Origin: Ustulina deusta
Taxonomy: Eukaryota > Ascomycota > Sordariomycetes > Xylariales > Xylariaceae
DNA: 64,000 nt
Assembly (NCBI GenBank): GCA_023159155.1
Contig: JAJNNX010000031.1
Span: 62,001 to 126,000, forward strand
Direction of reading: 5' to 3'
A program made the position numbers and the translations under genes. Shown here piece after piece: positions 34,488 through 45,590 of this stretch (its first letter is position 1; every line of letters begins with the position of its first letter). Under the pieces are notes generated by a model. It saw only the letters and a list, made by a program, of their open reading frames with translations, was not told where the DNA came from and did no database searches.

Positions 34488-36149
34488 TTACTGTTCAAAC
34501 TTGCCCGCGTCGAGGATATCCGCCTCTCCGCCGTTCATATCCTGCCAAATAGCGCGAGGGTCGAGGTCGAAATCAAGGCTTCTCTCCTTGACCGACGTTT
34601 CGTTATTCTTTGCAAGTAGGGCGGCTGTCTCTTGGCGAGCGAGCGAAACTATTCGGAAAACACGCAACCAATAATTAGCATGAATCCACAGCCTTAGCAC
34701 TTCCAAGCTCCCATAACAGGATGCGCTAAATGATGGCGGGGATAGCAAACTCACCATGCAGGAAAACGGCAGCTCGCTTCCCCGAGAACATGGCATGCGG
34801 GACGTTGGTGACGTTGTCGGCATTCGCGTCGCCGATGGCGTAGACGCCGGGGATGTTGGTCATGAGGCCTCTGGTAGGGTCGGCGGCGAGTCTGCCGCCG
34901 TCGAGTCGCACGCCCATGTCGGCGCCGACGTTCGAGTGCTGCTTGTTGGGGAAGCTCGCGAAGAAGGCCGCGCGCTCCACGCTCGGGCCTTCCGTGAAGT
35001 CGACGCGGAATAAATCATGTTCGGGAAACGTAGGCGCCTCAGGGTGCTCGTTTGCGCCGCCGTCCGCGAGGCGCACGAGACCCGCGATTGTACGGTTCTC
35101 GACCGTGATGTTGCGGAGCTGGAGATACGCCTCCCAGCCGGGAAACTTCTTGTCGGTCGCAGCGCGCACCTCTGGCGTGTCTGTTCCGTTCACGAAGGCT
35201 ATGATGTTACTGTTTAGCGTCGAGATCTCTTGGACATTACTGGCTGCCTCGTTCAGGTTACTGAGAATGCCGAGGGCTTGATCTGCGTGTTCGTTGCCGT
35301 CGCACCACTTTTGGTGGCATCGATACGTTAGCGGGTTTCATCTCTTGAATGGGATCAACAGAGAAGAGGTTGATTCGGAGAGCACGGGCTAAAAATATGA
35401 GATCGGAGGTTTTGCTTTCCTAATAGGTCGAGCAGAATTGACTTTTACTTACGGGACACCAGAAGATTCCCTTGCCCCAGTTCTGCTGAACGCCTGGCGT
35501 ACTTGGGATGATATCGCTAAGGCCTGTTGCCAAGACGATGCTACGTGCGCCGACTGTCGCTTCTTCACCCGAGGGGAAGGTAGTCCGGACCGTAAATGGC
35601 GGCTCTTGCGCCGTAGACGTGTCGTTAGACGCAACATCGATTTTCGTCACCGTGCCATTAATCAAAAAGGCCGACGCGTAATATTCGAGTTGGCCACGAG
35701 CCTTCCATCGAAAATACGCAGGAGCCACGCCTGCGTGGATTGTTAGGGTTCAGTACTCCTCGCGGGTAGGTTTAAACGCGCCGGCGCTCGCTGTGTATTA
35801 GGCTTCTGTAACTTACCGTCGGTCCCAATCACATCGTGCATGTGCCTCGTGGGGTCATTGCGGTACTCGCCGGAATCGATGAGCAACACACTCCGACGCA
35901 CTCGAGCCAAACCGCTTGCTGGTAGTGCATATATTGGTCAGCGAGATCCCACTCCTCCTATGAATGGAAACCCACGGAGCACTTACTAGCGCTGAGGCCA
36001 GCCGGGCCACCACCAACTACAACGGCATCGTAAATCGTCGAGCTATAGGCATCTGCCTTGCTCTTGAGCCCGACCGATCCGGTGGGCACAGCCACAGATA
36101 ACGAGGAAAGCAACAGCTGCAGCGCTACGGCGGCCTTAGTGAAACCCAT
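34488..36149 (-). CDS. Secreted thioredoxin-reductase-like FAD oxidoreductase
   Basis: Five exons (36149-35987, 35918-35817, 35730-35453, 35307-34755, 34648-34488) give 418 residues. A signal-peptide-like N-terminus (about 1-24) is followed by an FAD-binding GGGPAGLSA at about 47-55. Splicing exons 3 and 4 creates a C-P-W-C redox motif followed by DG, as in thioredoxin reductases and the gliotoxin-type dithiol oxidases (GliT). A GDAN motif near the C-terminal third binds FAD. The ATG at 36149 is preferred over an upstream TTG. The family transfers electrons between FAD and disulfides or dithiols; the substrate here is unknown. No thioredoxin or non-ribosomal peptide synthetase gene is adjacent, so a role in dithiol secondary metabolites is only a possibility. 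Confidence 0.88.
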
Positions 36150-36879
36150 GGTAAGATTTGGCAATGAGTTTTTGAGGGGGAGGTAAGACTAGTGATAACC
36201 TGAACCTATCGTCCCTCGTGGGCGGCAGCCAGTTGAAATAAACTTTATATACCTATCGGTAATCTGGTGATAGCAGCGCAAAGTTCGGGTGTCCTGCCGA
36301 TCATCATTGCCAAGGGTGAAAGACAAGACTAGGCCGGCAATCAAGAAACTTCTTTTTGCATAGTGCAATGTACCATCAGCTGCCGTCTGCCGATGCAAAA
36401 CCACAGTTAGTCAAGTGACTATTGACTTAAAGCCTCTGGGCCTGCAATGCCGTGACGCCAAGAGGCGCTTGTGTGCAGATCCTAGAACTATTAAGCTGAA
36501 GTTGGCGACATTCGTACTAACGCGCTACTAATCGAGGCATTTAAGCTGTGATCCTCAGCTGGATAGACACAGCTCGAAATGACTTGATGCTCGAACCAAA
36601 TTGTCTCATAAATGGACTTGCTGTGACCGCATGACATGACACCAATAACAACAACGAACTGAGACATACACCTACTGATACCACGGGTGCAACCAGCATC
36701 ACGACCTGCAGTAGTACGTAATAATATGTACAAAATGACATGATTAATTTAGGCGATCCCGGAGAGGGTGCCACCAGAATTTATCAACACGATGTACAGC
36801 AGTGATCTCCCTCCACTCTTTCAATCAATCAGCTAATACAGTGAGATTAGCAAACACAAATCCCAATTTCTCCTCCTTT
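36150..36879. other. Intergenic: flavoprotein promoter
   Basis: Minus-strand ORFs at 36491-36774 contain a hydrophobic run that mimics a membrane helix, but they overlap in two frames and lack any other support. Confidence 0.4.
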
Positions 36880-37801
36880 CTAAAATTTCAACACTTCCCT
36901 TAATGGCAAGCGAATAGCCGCGGCGTGCGGTCTATGAGAAGCACTCATTTGTGCATCGGTGTCTAGGCCCGAATCCTTCATAGCAACGACAACCCATGGA
37001 TCTGCAGTCTGTTGTCAGTGAAAGTCCATGACTAAATGAGGAACAGTCTATACAATCATAATCCTCACACATCTTCATTAAGAGAATGTCCCACTTTCGG
37101 GAGATGATGCCAGAGATGCTCATGAACCCATCAGTCTGTGCGCGACAATCACGCAGAATCATAGCATCCCATGGATGTTTTTCGCATGTTTCCTTCGGCC
37201 CCTTGAAAATTCGTATCTTTGCTGGCTGCGTACCCAAGACGCCCCATGTGCAGCCAAGGTCAACAGTACGTGGTACGTTGATGTTGACGGCGACTGGGAG
37301 ATGTCAGCTGAGATAGCGGATGGGCGAGGTAGTGCATAGAACCGACCTTTGATGGACTTCCACTTGGACGGGGCAACAGGTTCCAATGAGAAGCCAACCA
37401 AGGTGCCTCCAGCTTCGGCAACAATCTTCTTGCAATTCTCGTCATTTTCAACTTTCCATGCGACCTACAGTAGGTGAGCAAGGTGTGGACTGAATTGTGG
37501 GATATTCAACACACATCTTCGAACAGCTGCTTGTCCTGCTTGAGAGTCCACTTGAGGGGGGGACGCGATTCAGCACGAAGCATGGCAGTTGACAGGAATA
37601 CCTGGATATATATCATACCATCTCGCGTAGAAAGCAGCGCCTACCGTAGTCAACAAAGGGGACACATGCAGCATCGAGCAGAGCCCTGTCTCTGTCATCT
37701 ACCTGGAGATGTTGAAACCATTTCTCAGGGGCCTCGCGCATCATACGAAGTGCCGCTGCCGGTTTGCCGGCATCGCAATATGAATGCGAGGCCGAATCCA
37801 T
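36880..37801 (-). CDS. Five-exon gene of unknown function
   Basis: Reconstructed from splice sites: 37801-37703, 37601-37515, 37464-37347, 37293-37054, 37001-36880, giving 221 residues with every junction in phase. Introns are 50-101 nt with GTAGAT, GTGTGT, GTCGGT and GTATAG donors. The joined text is fluent, for example PEKWFQHLQVFLSTAML across the first junction and EDYDYPWVVVAMKDSG across the last. The protein is probably cytosolic, with no signal peptide, membrane segment or motif I recognise. Unspliced, the locus shows only scattered short ORFs, which makes it easy to miss. The start could lie upstream, since the frame stays open (without ATG) to about 37966. Confidence 0.6.
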
Positions 37802-39031
37802 GGATGTTTCGATGGGGCAGGGAGCTGATGACAAGTGCGACGAAGGGGTTATCGGAGAGAGATGAGCAGGCAGTCTATCTAGAAGTCGGCAGAGAAGTGA
37901 AAGTAGAAGCGATGCTGTAGAAACAGTCGTAACTGGGGACACGCAAGATACCTCATGTACGATCAATCTACCTTAGGTAAGTGCCCAGGCTTCTCGCGTT
38001 TCGAGCCTGAGTCAGACCTGTAGCTGTGTCGGGAAACAGGTCTGCGGCTCTCACTGTAGGGCGCCGCGCCTTCTCTATAACTTGGGGCGACATAGTCACG
38101 AACTGGCCACCGATATTGTGTTGTTCCTTCCAAAAATAGGTATAGTTGGCCAGGAGGAGAAATCAAGCAAGGGTGGGTGTCACATATTAGGTGCCTGTAG
38201 GTATATAGTACGTACCTGAGCTGGAGGTAAGTACCATTATGCATGTGTGCAACGTTGGAACTTCAACATCACATATTCTCATTCTCCCCAAATAAATACC
38301 TAACCCTAGGCACCTGCTTGTTGCCATCTTATGTAGATAGGTATGTCGCTATTCATTAAATACTACCTAATTATAGGTGCACCTGGCAGACCTTTAGCCA
38401 GGACACAGGCTAGGATTTGCATGATAACTTCAGCTTGGAGTTCAAGTAGATTCACTCATCATTTATATACAGATACTAGGTAGGCACACAACTACTTGTT
38501 GTACAATACGCGCTCATCATAATGACATATTACCTAGGTGTTCATAGGGCCGGGCAGCGCAGTTAGCGTGCAAGCGACCTTCACTGCAATATAACCCTCG
38601 TTGTGTAATGCAAAAGAAGCCTTTTACTTTACAAAAATCAAGAGACGCTTGTTTGGCTACTAAAAAGACGATTCTATTTTGTAAGCAATTCATTGCCAGT
38701 AATTTTAATCAGGAGAGGAGAAAGTAAGTACGCGGGGAAGAGAATATGCCATGAATGAAATCACGGTGGCTTTGTCCATAGTGAAATCATCTGGCTGGTT
38801 ATGTAGCTTTGTGAGAAAACATGTATTTTACCTTTGTGTGCTCAAAATTGTCATCTTCAGCCCCGAAAACGGATGGCTAGATAGGCCTTGAAAGCTTCTT
38901 CGATTTTGGGCATTGTCGCAGTACACCAAGCTCGGTTCCCCACGTGTTGCGAACCTAGTTCGTCATGTCATGAAACCAGTTTATCGTTCTCTCCTTGTAA
39001 ATGGGGCTCTTGTTGTCGATAGTATAAAGCT
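37802..39031. other. Intergenic region
   Basis: No gene seen. ACCTAGG/TAGGTA words occur from 38170 to 38540. The right end is the promoter of the kinase-like gene. Confidence 0.45.
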
Positions 39032-40593
39032 ATGGTAACCCTAGAAGAGCAAAAAGCGCTTGGCCGCGAGGTAGCAGCATATTTCACCCGCAACCCAGGT
39101 ATTGAGTTTGTAGGCTTCGCCGGCGTAGGTCGCCATGGAGGCGCTTTGATACTGGAGGAGAAAGATGACGGAGGAGAACTACTCCGGAAGTTGGTAGTTA
39201 AGTACTCACTCGGCGATTTAACGGGGGATCCGGATTCAAACGCCGACGAGGATCTGCGGAACGAGTACCATTGGTTGGAGAAGCTGAGAGGCGCCGAGCA
39301 CATTATCCGGTTGGTATATTTCGCCGATTGCTCGTTGATGATCCCGGGGACATCCAATGGAGAAAAGACTTATGAGGCGTCAGTGGCAAAGGCGGCCGAG
39401 AGAGACGAAGCCCTGAGGAGCCAGGTGGAAGGGGACGGTGACGGGACCAAGGGAGAATTTTCAAGGGCTCGCAAGTGTCCTACCTTTGCTTTAGAGTATC
39501 TCCCAAATGGCCCACTTTCCGAAACTATCCTCAAGCTCGAGGCCACGAAAAAATTGATTCCCAACCGGATACTGTGGAGAATATGGCTTTGCTGTAAGCT
39601 GGTTTCCTCTCCGAAATTTCAGATCTTCCTGCTTCCTAGGATGCCGCTTTGAGACTAATTCGGACTCGTTGGCAGTTGTCCGCCAGTGTGTCGCAATGGC
39701 TTTCCCACCGATGATACCGATGAGTGAAGAAGGTGACGGGCGATCAATACGAGAGCAAATTATTTCTGATCAGCCATTCTGCACATTAACTCAAAACTCG
39801 GCGCACCTTGAGAACTGGTTATGGGGGGCCGAACCCCCCCGCAACATCCCGGATGAGGACCATGATCCGGGTATACCCGTAGTAAAGGTCAGTTACGTCT
39901 TGGTAAGAAATCAAAGTCTTGTAGAAGAAAGTCGTTTTGGGGTAACGATCAGGCTGAATACAACACAACTGGTTAACATGAATTATAGCTTATCGACTTT
40001 GGTCGTGGTAGACTTGAGGATCTCAAAGAATATGTAGATGATGAGTAAGTTCAACCCTAGTCATGTTATAATATCATTGCTTTTGTCCTGAATCACCCAT
40101 TTTCGCCAGGATGGATGATCTCCAAGAATGTGGAAGCAGGAGGAACCTTTGGCATGCCGCCCTCGTAAGTGATCCTCTGGATCATAAATCTGTTCTTGAG
40201 TCTCTAACCCCGACCTAGGCCATGATGGAGATGTGTTTGCCCCTTATGGAACCTTCAGAACTTGCGCTTTGCGATTCGTACCTGTATCCATATTCGAAGG
40301 GGGGGCAAACTTTTGAGGTCGGGACGTTCGCCCCTATGGTCCTTAGGTTCGCCACAACGATGGACTTGGAGTTACGCGATATTCTTGTCAGGTGCTTGGC
40401 AGATCTGCCGGGACACGTTCCACCTTTAAGAGAGGTCTTGGAAGAGGCTGAAGCGGCGGTCGCTAACAGGGGCCTTGACGAAAACCCGGAGCTCGTGGCT
40501 CTCAATATTCACGAAGATGACCGGTATCTCCGCAGGTGGGTTCAGAGTTACCTCTACGATGCATTCTGGGCGGGGGATGAGATCGAGCAATGA
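39032..40593 (+). CDS. Protein-kinase-like protein, probable pseudokinase
   Basis: Five exons (39032-39593, 39676-39887, 39989-40044, 40110-40164, 40219-40593) make 419 residues, all in phase. Kinase-fold landmarks: a glycine-rich turn at about 30-37 (AGVGRHGG), a VVK lysine at residue 57, a hinge-like ALEYLPNGPLSE, and after splicing VVKLIDFGRG at 257-265 (the DFG metal-binding motif). Where HRD-x4-N should stand the sequence reads NSAHLENW (about 228-235): the Asn is plausible but the catalytic Asp is Ser/Ala. This places it among fungal kinase-like proteins of doubtful activity. It may bind nucleotide or act as a scaffold. The C-terminal third is helical. Confidence 0.75.
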
Positions 40594-40709
40594 GACGAGA
40601 TGAGGTCCATTTCAAAAAGTACGTCAAATTATTAAAATCTTAGAACGAGGGTAGGAGAACATTGTGTGCTAAACTCGTACCATATCCCCTAGATGGAAAG
40701 TGATGATAT

Positions 40710-40767
40710 TGATGAAAACAAAATCTACAGCTCTAGCGCCTCTTGACACTAAAGCAGTATTTCAGCA
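40710..40767 (-). repeat. 58-bp inverted repeat, right copy
   Basis: Exact reverse complement of 24600-24657. It begins 117 bp after the stop codon of the kinase-like gene. A perfect match over 58 bp in a genome that seems to carry RIP-like AT-rich DNA suggests a recent origin, a length below the RIP threshold, or selection. Confidence 0.9.
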
Positions 40768-42957
40768 AATATCAGAGGTGATTGTGTGACCAATTCGATC
40801 ATTATCCGCGCCTCGTAGGGCTATCCTGGCCCAGACACGTCATTATGTGGCCACTCGATTGATTGGGGTGAATACCTGCCGGTTCTCGTGGCAAATGAGC
40901 CGCCCGCTATCTGAGACATGCGTATGCATGCTTGTCGGACTGTCTTATAATAAGTATGCTGTGCGACTCGAGTAGAAGAAGAGGCTGAAATTCATTTTCA
41001 CTTTTTCTAGACCGCATTGGCCGGTCCACAGTGCAGCTTTCTCTAGCCCGGCAATATGATAAAAGAGAAGGACATATGTCACGGTAAACTAAGAAGTCAA
41101 GTCGTGCATGAGAACACTTGCTCTCTATTCAACACCCTCACAGGGTCGTCCTTATCTGGGTAACGGATAAACTAGGCATAAGTCCTGGAGTTCTGTGGAA
41201 CGACCATTCTCCGCGCTTGTATCACAAGCCCGCTGTAGAATGTTCCCCGAGTGCTGAGCTTCGTCCTAATGCTGTCAAGTTTCGTTTTCAAGCTTACGGT
41301 ACACCGCTAGATCATCGCGACAGGTTTACCACTACTGCTAAGAGTAATGCCAAGGCCCCCGGGACCGGTGGCTAGAGAGAAGGGACAACACTGCCCAAAT
41401 CTCACTATTTGGAGTTGATATATTTGATGCGGATACCACCGAGGCTGCATCGAGTGCACTCATCGTCTAAAGAAGTTTGACCGTATTATGTTCTTAATCA
41501 TATGTTCACAGTGGCTTACTGTCACGAATGTATATGTAATCTAACCCCTGAAGACCAGGGTCAAGACTGCAAGGGCCAAGGCGGGTATAGTATAGTGTAG
41601 TAGACTTTGCGAGTAGTACGGATAGAACTTCCCTCTTTGTGTATAACAATAGTCAAGACTGGAATCGCCAGGAGTTGGAACTGTGACACTTACTTTGATT
41701 GCGATACAATTCCAATTTGTAGTGCATGCTGTCATCTAGGGAAGAAACCGCGTATTTGAATTTATTTTCAAGTAACGAGGGCTAAAACTAAGGCTTGGAG
41801 AATAACGTTATACTCGAATTATGAATAATCTTCTGCAACGAATCATCCCGCCTCGGAACTCAACGAAGCCGCCTATACGTCTTAATTTGAGGCAAAGGCT
41901 AAATAGCGAAAGAGTGAGACCGGAGTCATTGCGTATATCATGTACGACATTTACCTCTATACGTATAGTAGGTGAAAGATACTTGTTGTTGCGTAGAGGT
42001 CTCGAAACACCTTCGTGGACTCGTCTATATACAGAAATATCTTTGTTGTGGCGATCCTTGATAGTGGTTCGTGACGGACAAGTCATGCGAATGCGAGGTT
42101 GGTTACCATTAATGTACATAGACTAATCATTTGAGCATCATCGCAGTAGTGTACTTGGGTCTCATCACGGGTAGCTAGGAATCCGGAGGCAAAGCCGGTG
42201 ACATCCCGGACCAACTCGAACACAATAATTATCTAGATAGTCTAGTCTAGTTTAGGTGTACAGCCGACTAACCGGAGAAAATGGTGATACTCCCAATGCC
42301 AAGGTGGGGGAGGGACCTCGGCTGGCCTGTTCCGCCTCCGCATCTTTCAGGGACCGATTCCCCAGTTGACACTAACCTAGGTTAGATACTGTATCTGCGC
42401 TACACTATGATTAGTCTAGGTTGATCTCGCCGTTGCGGAGGATACATCGTATCATACCTGCTTGTCACCGCTTAGAAAATAGTTCAGCTCGCTTGTTCTG
42501 TTCATTACGCACGGCTATGGGTGAGATGAGACTTGTTTTGTGCCCAATGAAAATGCTCCCGTAGCGAAAAGGACGACGCCAAAGGCGCAGTACTCCCACA
42601 ACAACTGCTAAGATAATGGAGAATAGATGCAGTGTTTACGGTATGAATGATGTGTAATGAGTTGACAGGGTGGCTTTCCAGCTTGAGAGTTGTACGAACG
42701 GAGGTACGAGGGTCTGCGTTATGCCGCCGAATGGGTCACTGCAAGCTTATCTTCATCACTTCGAGCATTTCCCGAAGTAGGTAGGTAGGTATGGACAGCC
42801 CAGTAGCATGGAGTTGAAGCCCTGGTCACTCGGCAACTTTCTTTAGGTAAGTCGTCACCCTGGGGAACATGCTTCCCCTCATTTTCCCCAGCAATACACT
42901 ACCTAAATAACTAATAACTAATAATTTGGCTCGCGTGAGTTTGTAGACTTCTCTTCA

Positions 42958-42966
42958 CTATATACA
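42958..42966 (+). promoter_or_regulatory. Possible TATA box of the CoA ligase gene
   Basis: CTATATACA lies about 130 bp before the start codon at 43092, followed by a C/T-rich leader from 43000 to 43080. Motif and distance only. Confidence 0.35.
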
Positions 42967-43091
42967 CTTCATTCTGTCGAGGAGATCCATTTCCTTTCAT
43001 TAAGTGTGCATATCCTATCCGAAACCTTGTCTTTCTTCTTTTTCCATATCCCTATTTACCAACGGTTGATCCTAGTCCCGCTCGATCCGCC

Positions 43092-44850
43092 ATGGTTCTT
43101 CACTCACGGTGGGAGGTTCCGATCCCCAACTGCTCACTGCCAAAATGGGTTTTCGGGTCTTCATTTGATCCTCTTCCCGATTCACCTCAATTTATCGACC
43201 CGGATAACTCGGAAACCCGAGTCATCACGAGAGCTGGCTATCGATTATGGTCGAAGCGGGTAGCATTGGGGTTGCAGCGGGCCGGCTTGAAGACGGGGGG
43301 TCGTGTGCTGCTGTTCTCGGGAAACAATATATTCTTCCCCACGATATTCATGGGTACCCTAATGGCGGGCGGCATCTTCACCGGCGCGAACCCCAACTTC
43401 GTCGCTCGCGAGCTTGCTTACCAGCTGAAGGACAGCGGGGCGTACATCCTCATCGCTGCCGACGCCAGCATGGAAATTGCCATGGAGGCTGCAGAGCTGG
43501 CCGGCTTACCCAAGGATCGTGTGTATAGCTTTGATGCGACGGGGATGGACAAGAAAAAAGGAAAGGCTCGTCTGGGATCTCAACATTGGACGAGCCTCCT
43601 CGCATCCGTAACCGATGCTGCCAAGTTTGATTGGGTTGAACCGGCAGACCCGAAAACAACTACATGCTGCTTGAATTACAGCTCAGGGACGACGGGTGTC
43701 CCTAAAGGCGTTGAAATCTCTCATCATTCATACGTGGCCAATGGTGTGCATGTGAAGTACGTGGAAGACTTGGATCCGGAGAGTACGGAGAAGAGGAAGG
43801 CTAATCGTCAACTCTGCTTCTTGCCATGTTATCACGGATATGGGCAGACATATTTCTTGTCAAATTTCCCGCAGTCAGGAGTCCCGGTATACGTAATGCC
43901 CTCATTCAATTTTGAGAAAATGTTGCAGCACATCCAGCGCTACCGCATTTCACACATTGTAGCAGTCCCGCCTATTATTGTCGCACTCGCTAAGCATCCA
44001 TTATCGCGCAAGTACGACCTAAGCAGCATACAAGAAGTAGGCTCCGGAGCTGCTCCTCTTGGCCTCGAGGTCTGCGATGAGCTAGCGAAACTGTGGCCGC
44101 CGGGTGCCATCACAGTTCGGCAGGGCTGGGGCATGACGGAGTTGACCTGCACCATTACCAATTGGCATCCCAATGAGCACCGGCGAACAGCGGCTGTCGG
44201 CGAAATAATGCCGAACTGCAAGGCACGCCTCATGAGGACAGATAGCCCCGGTGAGATCACGAGTCCCAATGAGAGAGGCGAGCTCTGGATTACAGGTCCT
44301 ATCTTAATGAAGGGCTACTGGAATAAACCTGAAGCTACGGCCAGCACCGTCCACGTCGATCCCGACGGAACGCGCTGGATGAAGACGGGCGATGTCGCTT
44401 ACATCGAGACGTACGAATCGGGAGGAAAGTTCCACATTGTTGACCGGATTAAGGAGCTCATTAAGGTCAAGGGCAACCAGGTAGCACCGGCTGAGCTCGA
44501 GGCTGTCTTGCTTGATCATAGTGCTATTGCAGACGTAGGTGTCGTGGGCGTGACCATCAACGGGGAGGAAGTACCACGCGCCTACGTCGTTCCTAAACCG
44601 GGCGTCAAGGTAACGGAGAAGGAGATTGCGAAGTGGATGGAGACGCGGGTTATTAGCTATAAACGGCTGAAAGGTGGTGTTAAGTTCGTTGATGTCGTCC
44701 CAAAGAATCCAGTGAGTCTGTTACGGATAACTAGGAGCAAGCAGCGCTAATATACTCGTCTAGTCTGGTAAGATCCTGCGGAGGCAGCTGAAAGATCTCG
44801 CTGCAAAGGAAGTCGGGGATAGGAAACCTCCGCAATCAAAACTAGCTTGA
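43092..44850 (+). CDS. 4-coumarate-CoA-ligase-like AMP-binding enzyme
   Basis: Two exons (43092-44711, 44764-44850), 568 residues. Adenylation motifs in order: YSSGTTGVPKGVE (P-loop, about residues 195-208), an aromatic-rich core, GWGMTE near residue 350, YWNKPEAT with TGD about 25 residues later, DRIKELIKVKGNQV near 455, and SGKILRR, the catalytic lysine motif, which lies in the short second exon. The enzyme activates a carboxylic acid as acyl-AMP and then as CoA thioester; 4-coumarate, fatty acids or other aryl acids are all possible. The C-terminus is SKLA, one residue past a peroxisomal SKL signal, so peroxisomal import is doubtful. The nearest neighbour is a convergent P450. Confidence 0.92.
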
Positions 44851-45123
44851 ACAGTGGCAGTAGGAAATACCACTCACTGTCACGATGAAATATCAAGAAT
44901 ATCGCTCTCGCTCATGAGTGCAAATATGTAGAAGATCTCATAGGTTCCAGTCAAATGTTAATTTCTGTCACCATGTTCGGTAGATTGCTAAGTCTGTCCG
45001 CTCCTCAAATAATTGCCTTGTCGCCCTCCGCGCACCACACCGGCATCAAGAGTAAAATGCATGTCCATATTTCCGGAGTGCCCGAGAAGCTGTACGCATT
45101 CCCAGCGGGCCATATGATTTTTT
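44851..45123. other. Short intergenic spacer
   Basis: 3' flank of the CoA ligase gene; nothing recognised. Confidence 0.4.
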
Positions 45124-45467
45124 TTATAGGTACTTAATGCCCGAATGACATATGTTCTCAAATTCGTTCGCGAGGTTGTAGCCAATCTCGTTAGCTCCGG
45201 TCTGGTCATTCCATATGCACGACGTTAGCAACGCCTTGCTGAGCTCGTCGGAGAATTCTGTATTTTTTAAGATGCCTTTTCTGATATTCGTAATGCTTGA
45301 TGTCTTTTCCTTGTGCGTAGTGAAGTAGGTGTCGAACTCGCCATCGCCGTAGTTCCACAGGCGAGCTTCGGCTTGTCCTCAGCACCCTTCCCAGGCAGAA
45401 AATTGATGGCCTCACCCTTGGCGATGTCTGTCAGGTCACCTGCTCCTGTCGAAATATTTCTCGCGTA
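45124..45467 (-). pseudogene. Possible gene fragment with frameshift, unknown
   Basis: Two minus-strand frames read as fluent protein and meet near 45360. The upstream one runs AGDLTDIAKGEAINFLPGK; the downstream one runs LWNYGDGEFDTYF and ends with the stop at 45124-45126. Joining them requires one extra base. No start codon or upstream exon was found. It lies directly behind the P450 gene's 3' end. It may be the tail of a decayed gene or an unrecognised exon set. I know no family for it. Confidence 0.3.
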
Positions 45468-45590
45468 TCATGCCGACGTGCGGATGGAATTTTCTTTCGA
45501 AAGCAAACCAACTTCTGTGGACCTTATAACAGCATTGTGCATATAAATGTTGAAGTGTTGGTATGGAAGCCTCTTCATTAATACGCAACC

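Larger units (their letters stand above)
40594..43091. other. 2.5-kb intergenic region
   Basis: Contains the right copy of the 58-bp inverted repeat. A pair of fully overlapping ORFs at 41808-42126 in opposite strands is not convincing. ACCTAGG/TAGGTAGG words lie near 42380 and 42776-42850. The last 150 bp are the promoter of the CoA ligase gene. Confidence 0.45.

Noticed and set aside
36491..36774. Small hydrophobic minus-strand ORFs
   Set aside because: Two frames overlap, with no homology or conserved features beyond a hydrophobic run.
24286..40767. Starship-type giant element bounded by the inverted repeat
   Set aside because: No DUF3435 tyrosine recombinase captain gene and no direct target-site repeats are visible.
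41808..42126. Mirror ORFs of about 100 codons
   Set aside because: Full antisense overlap and no conserved texture.
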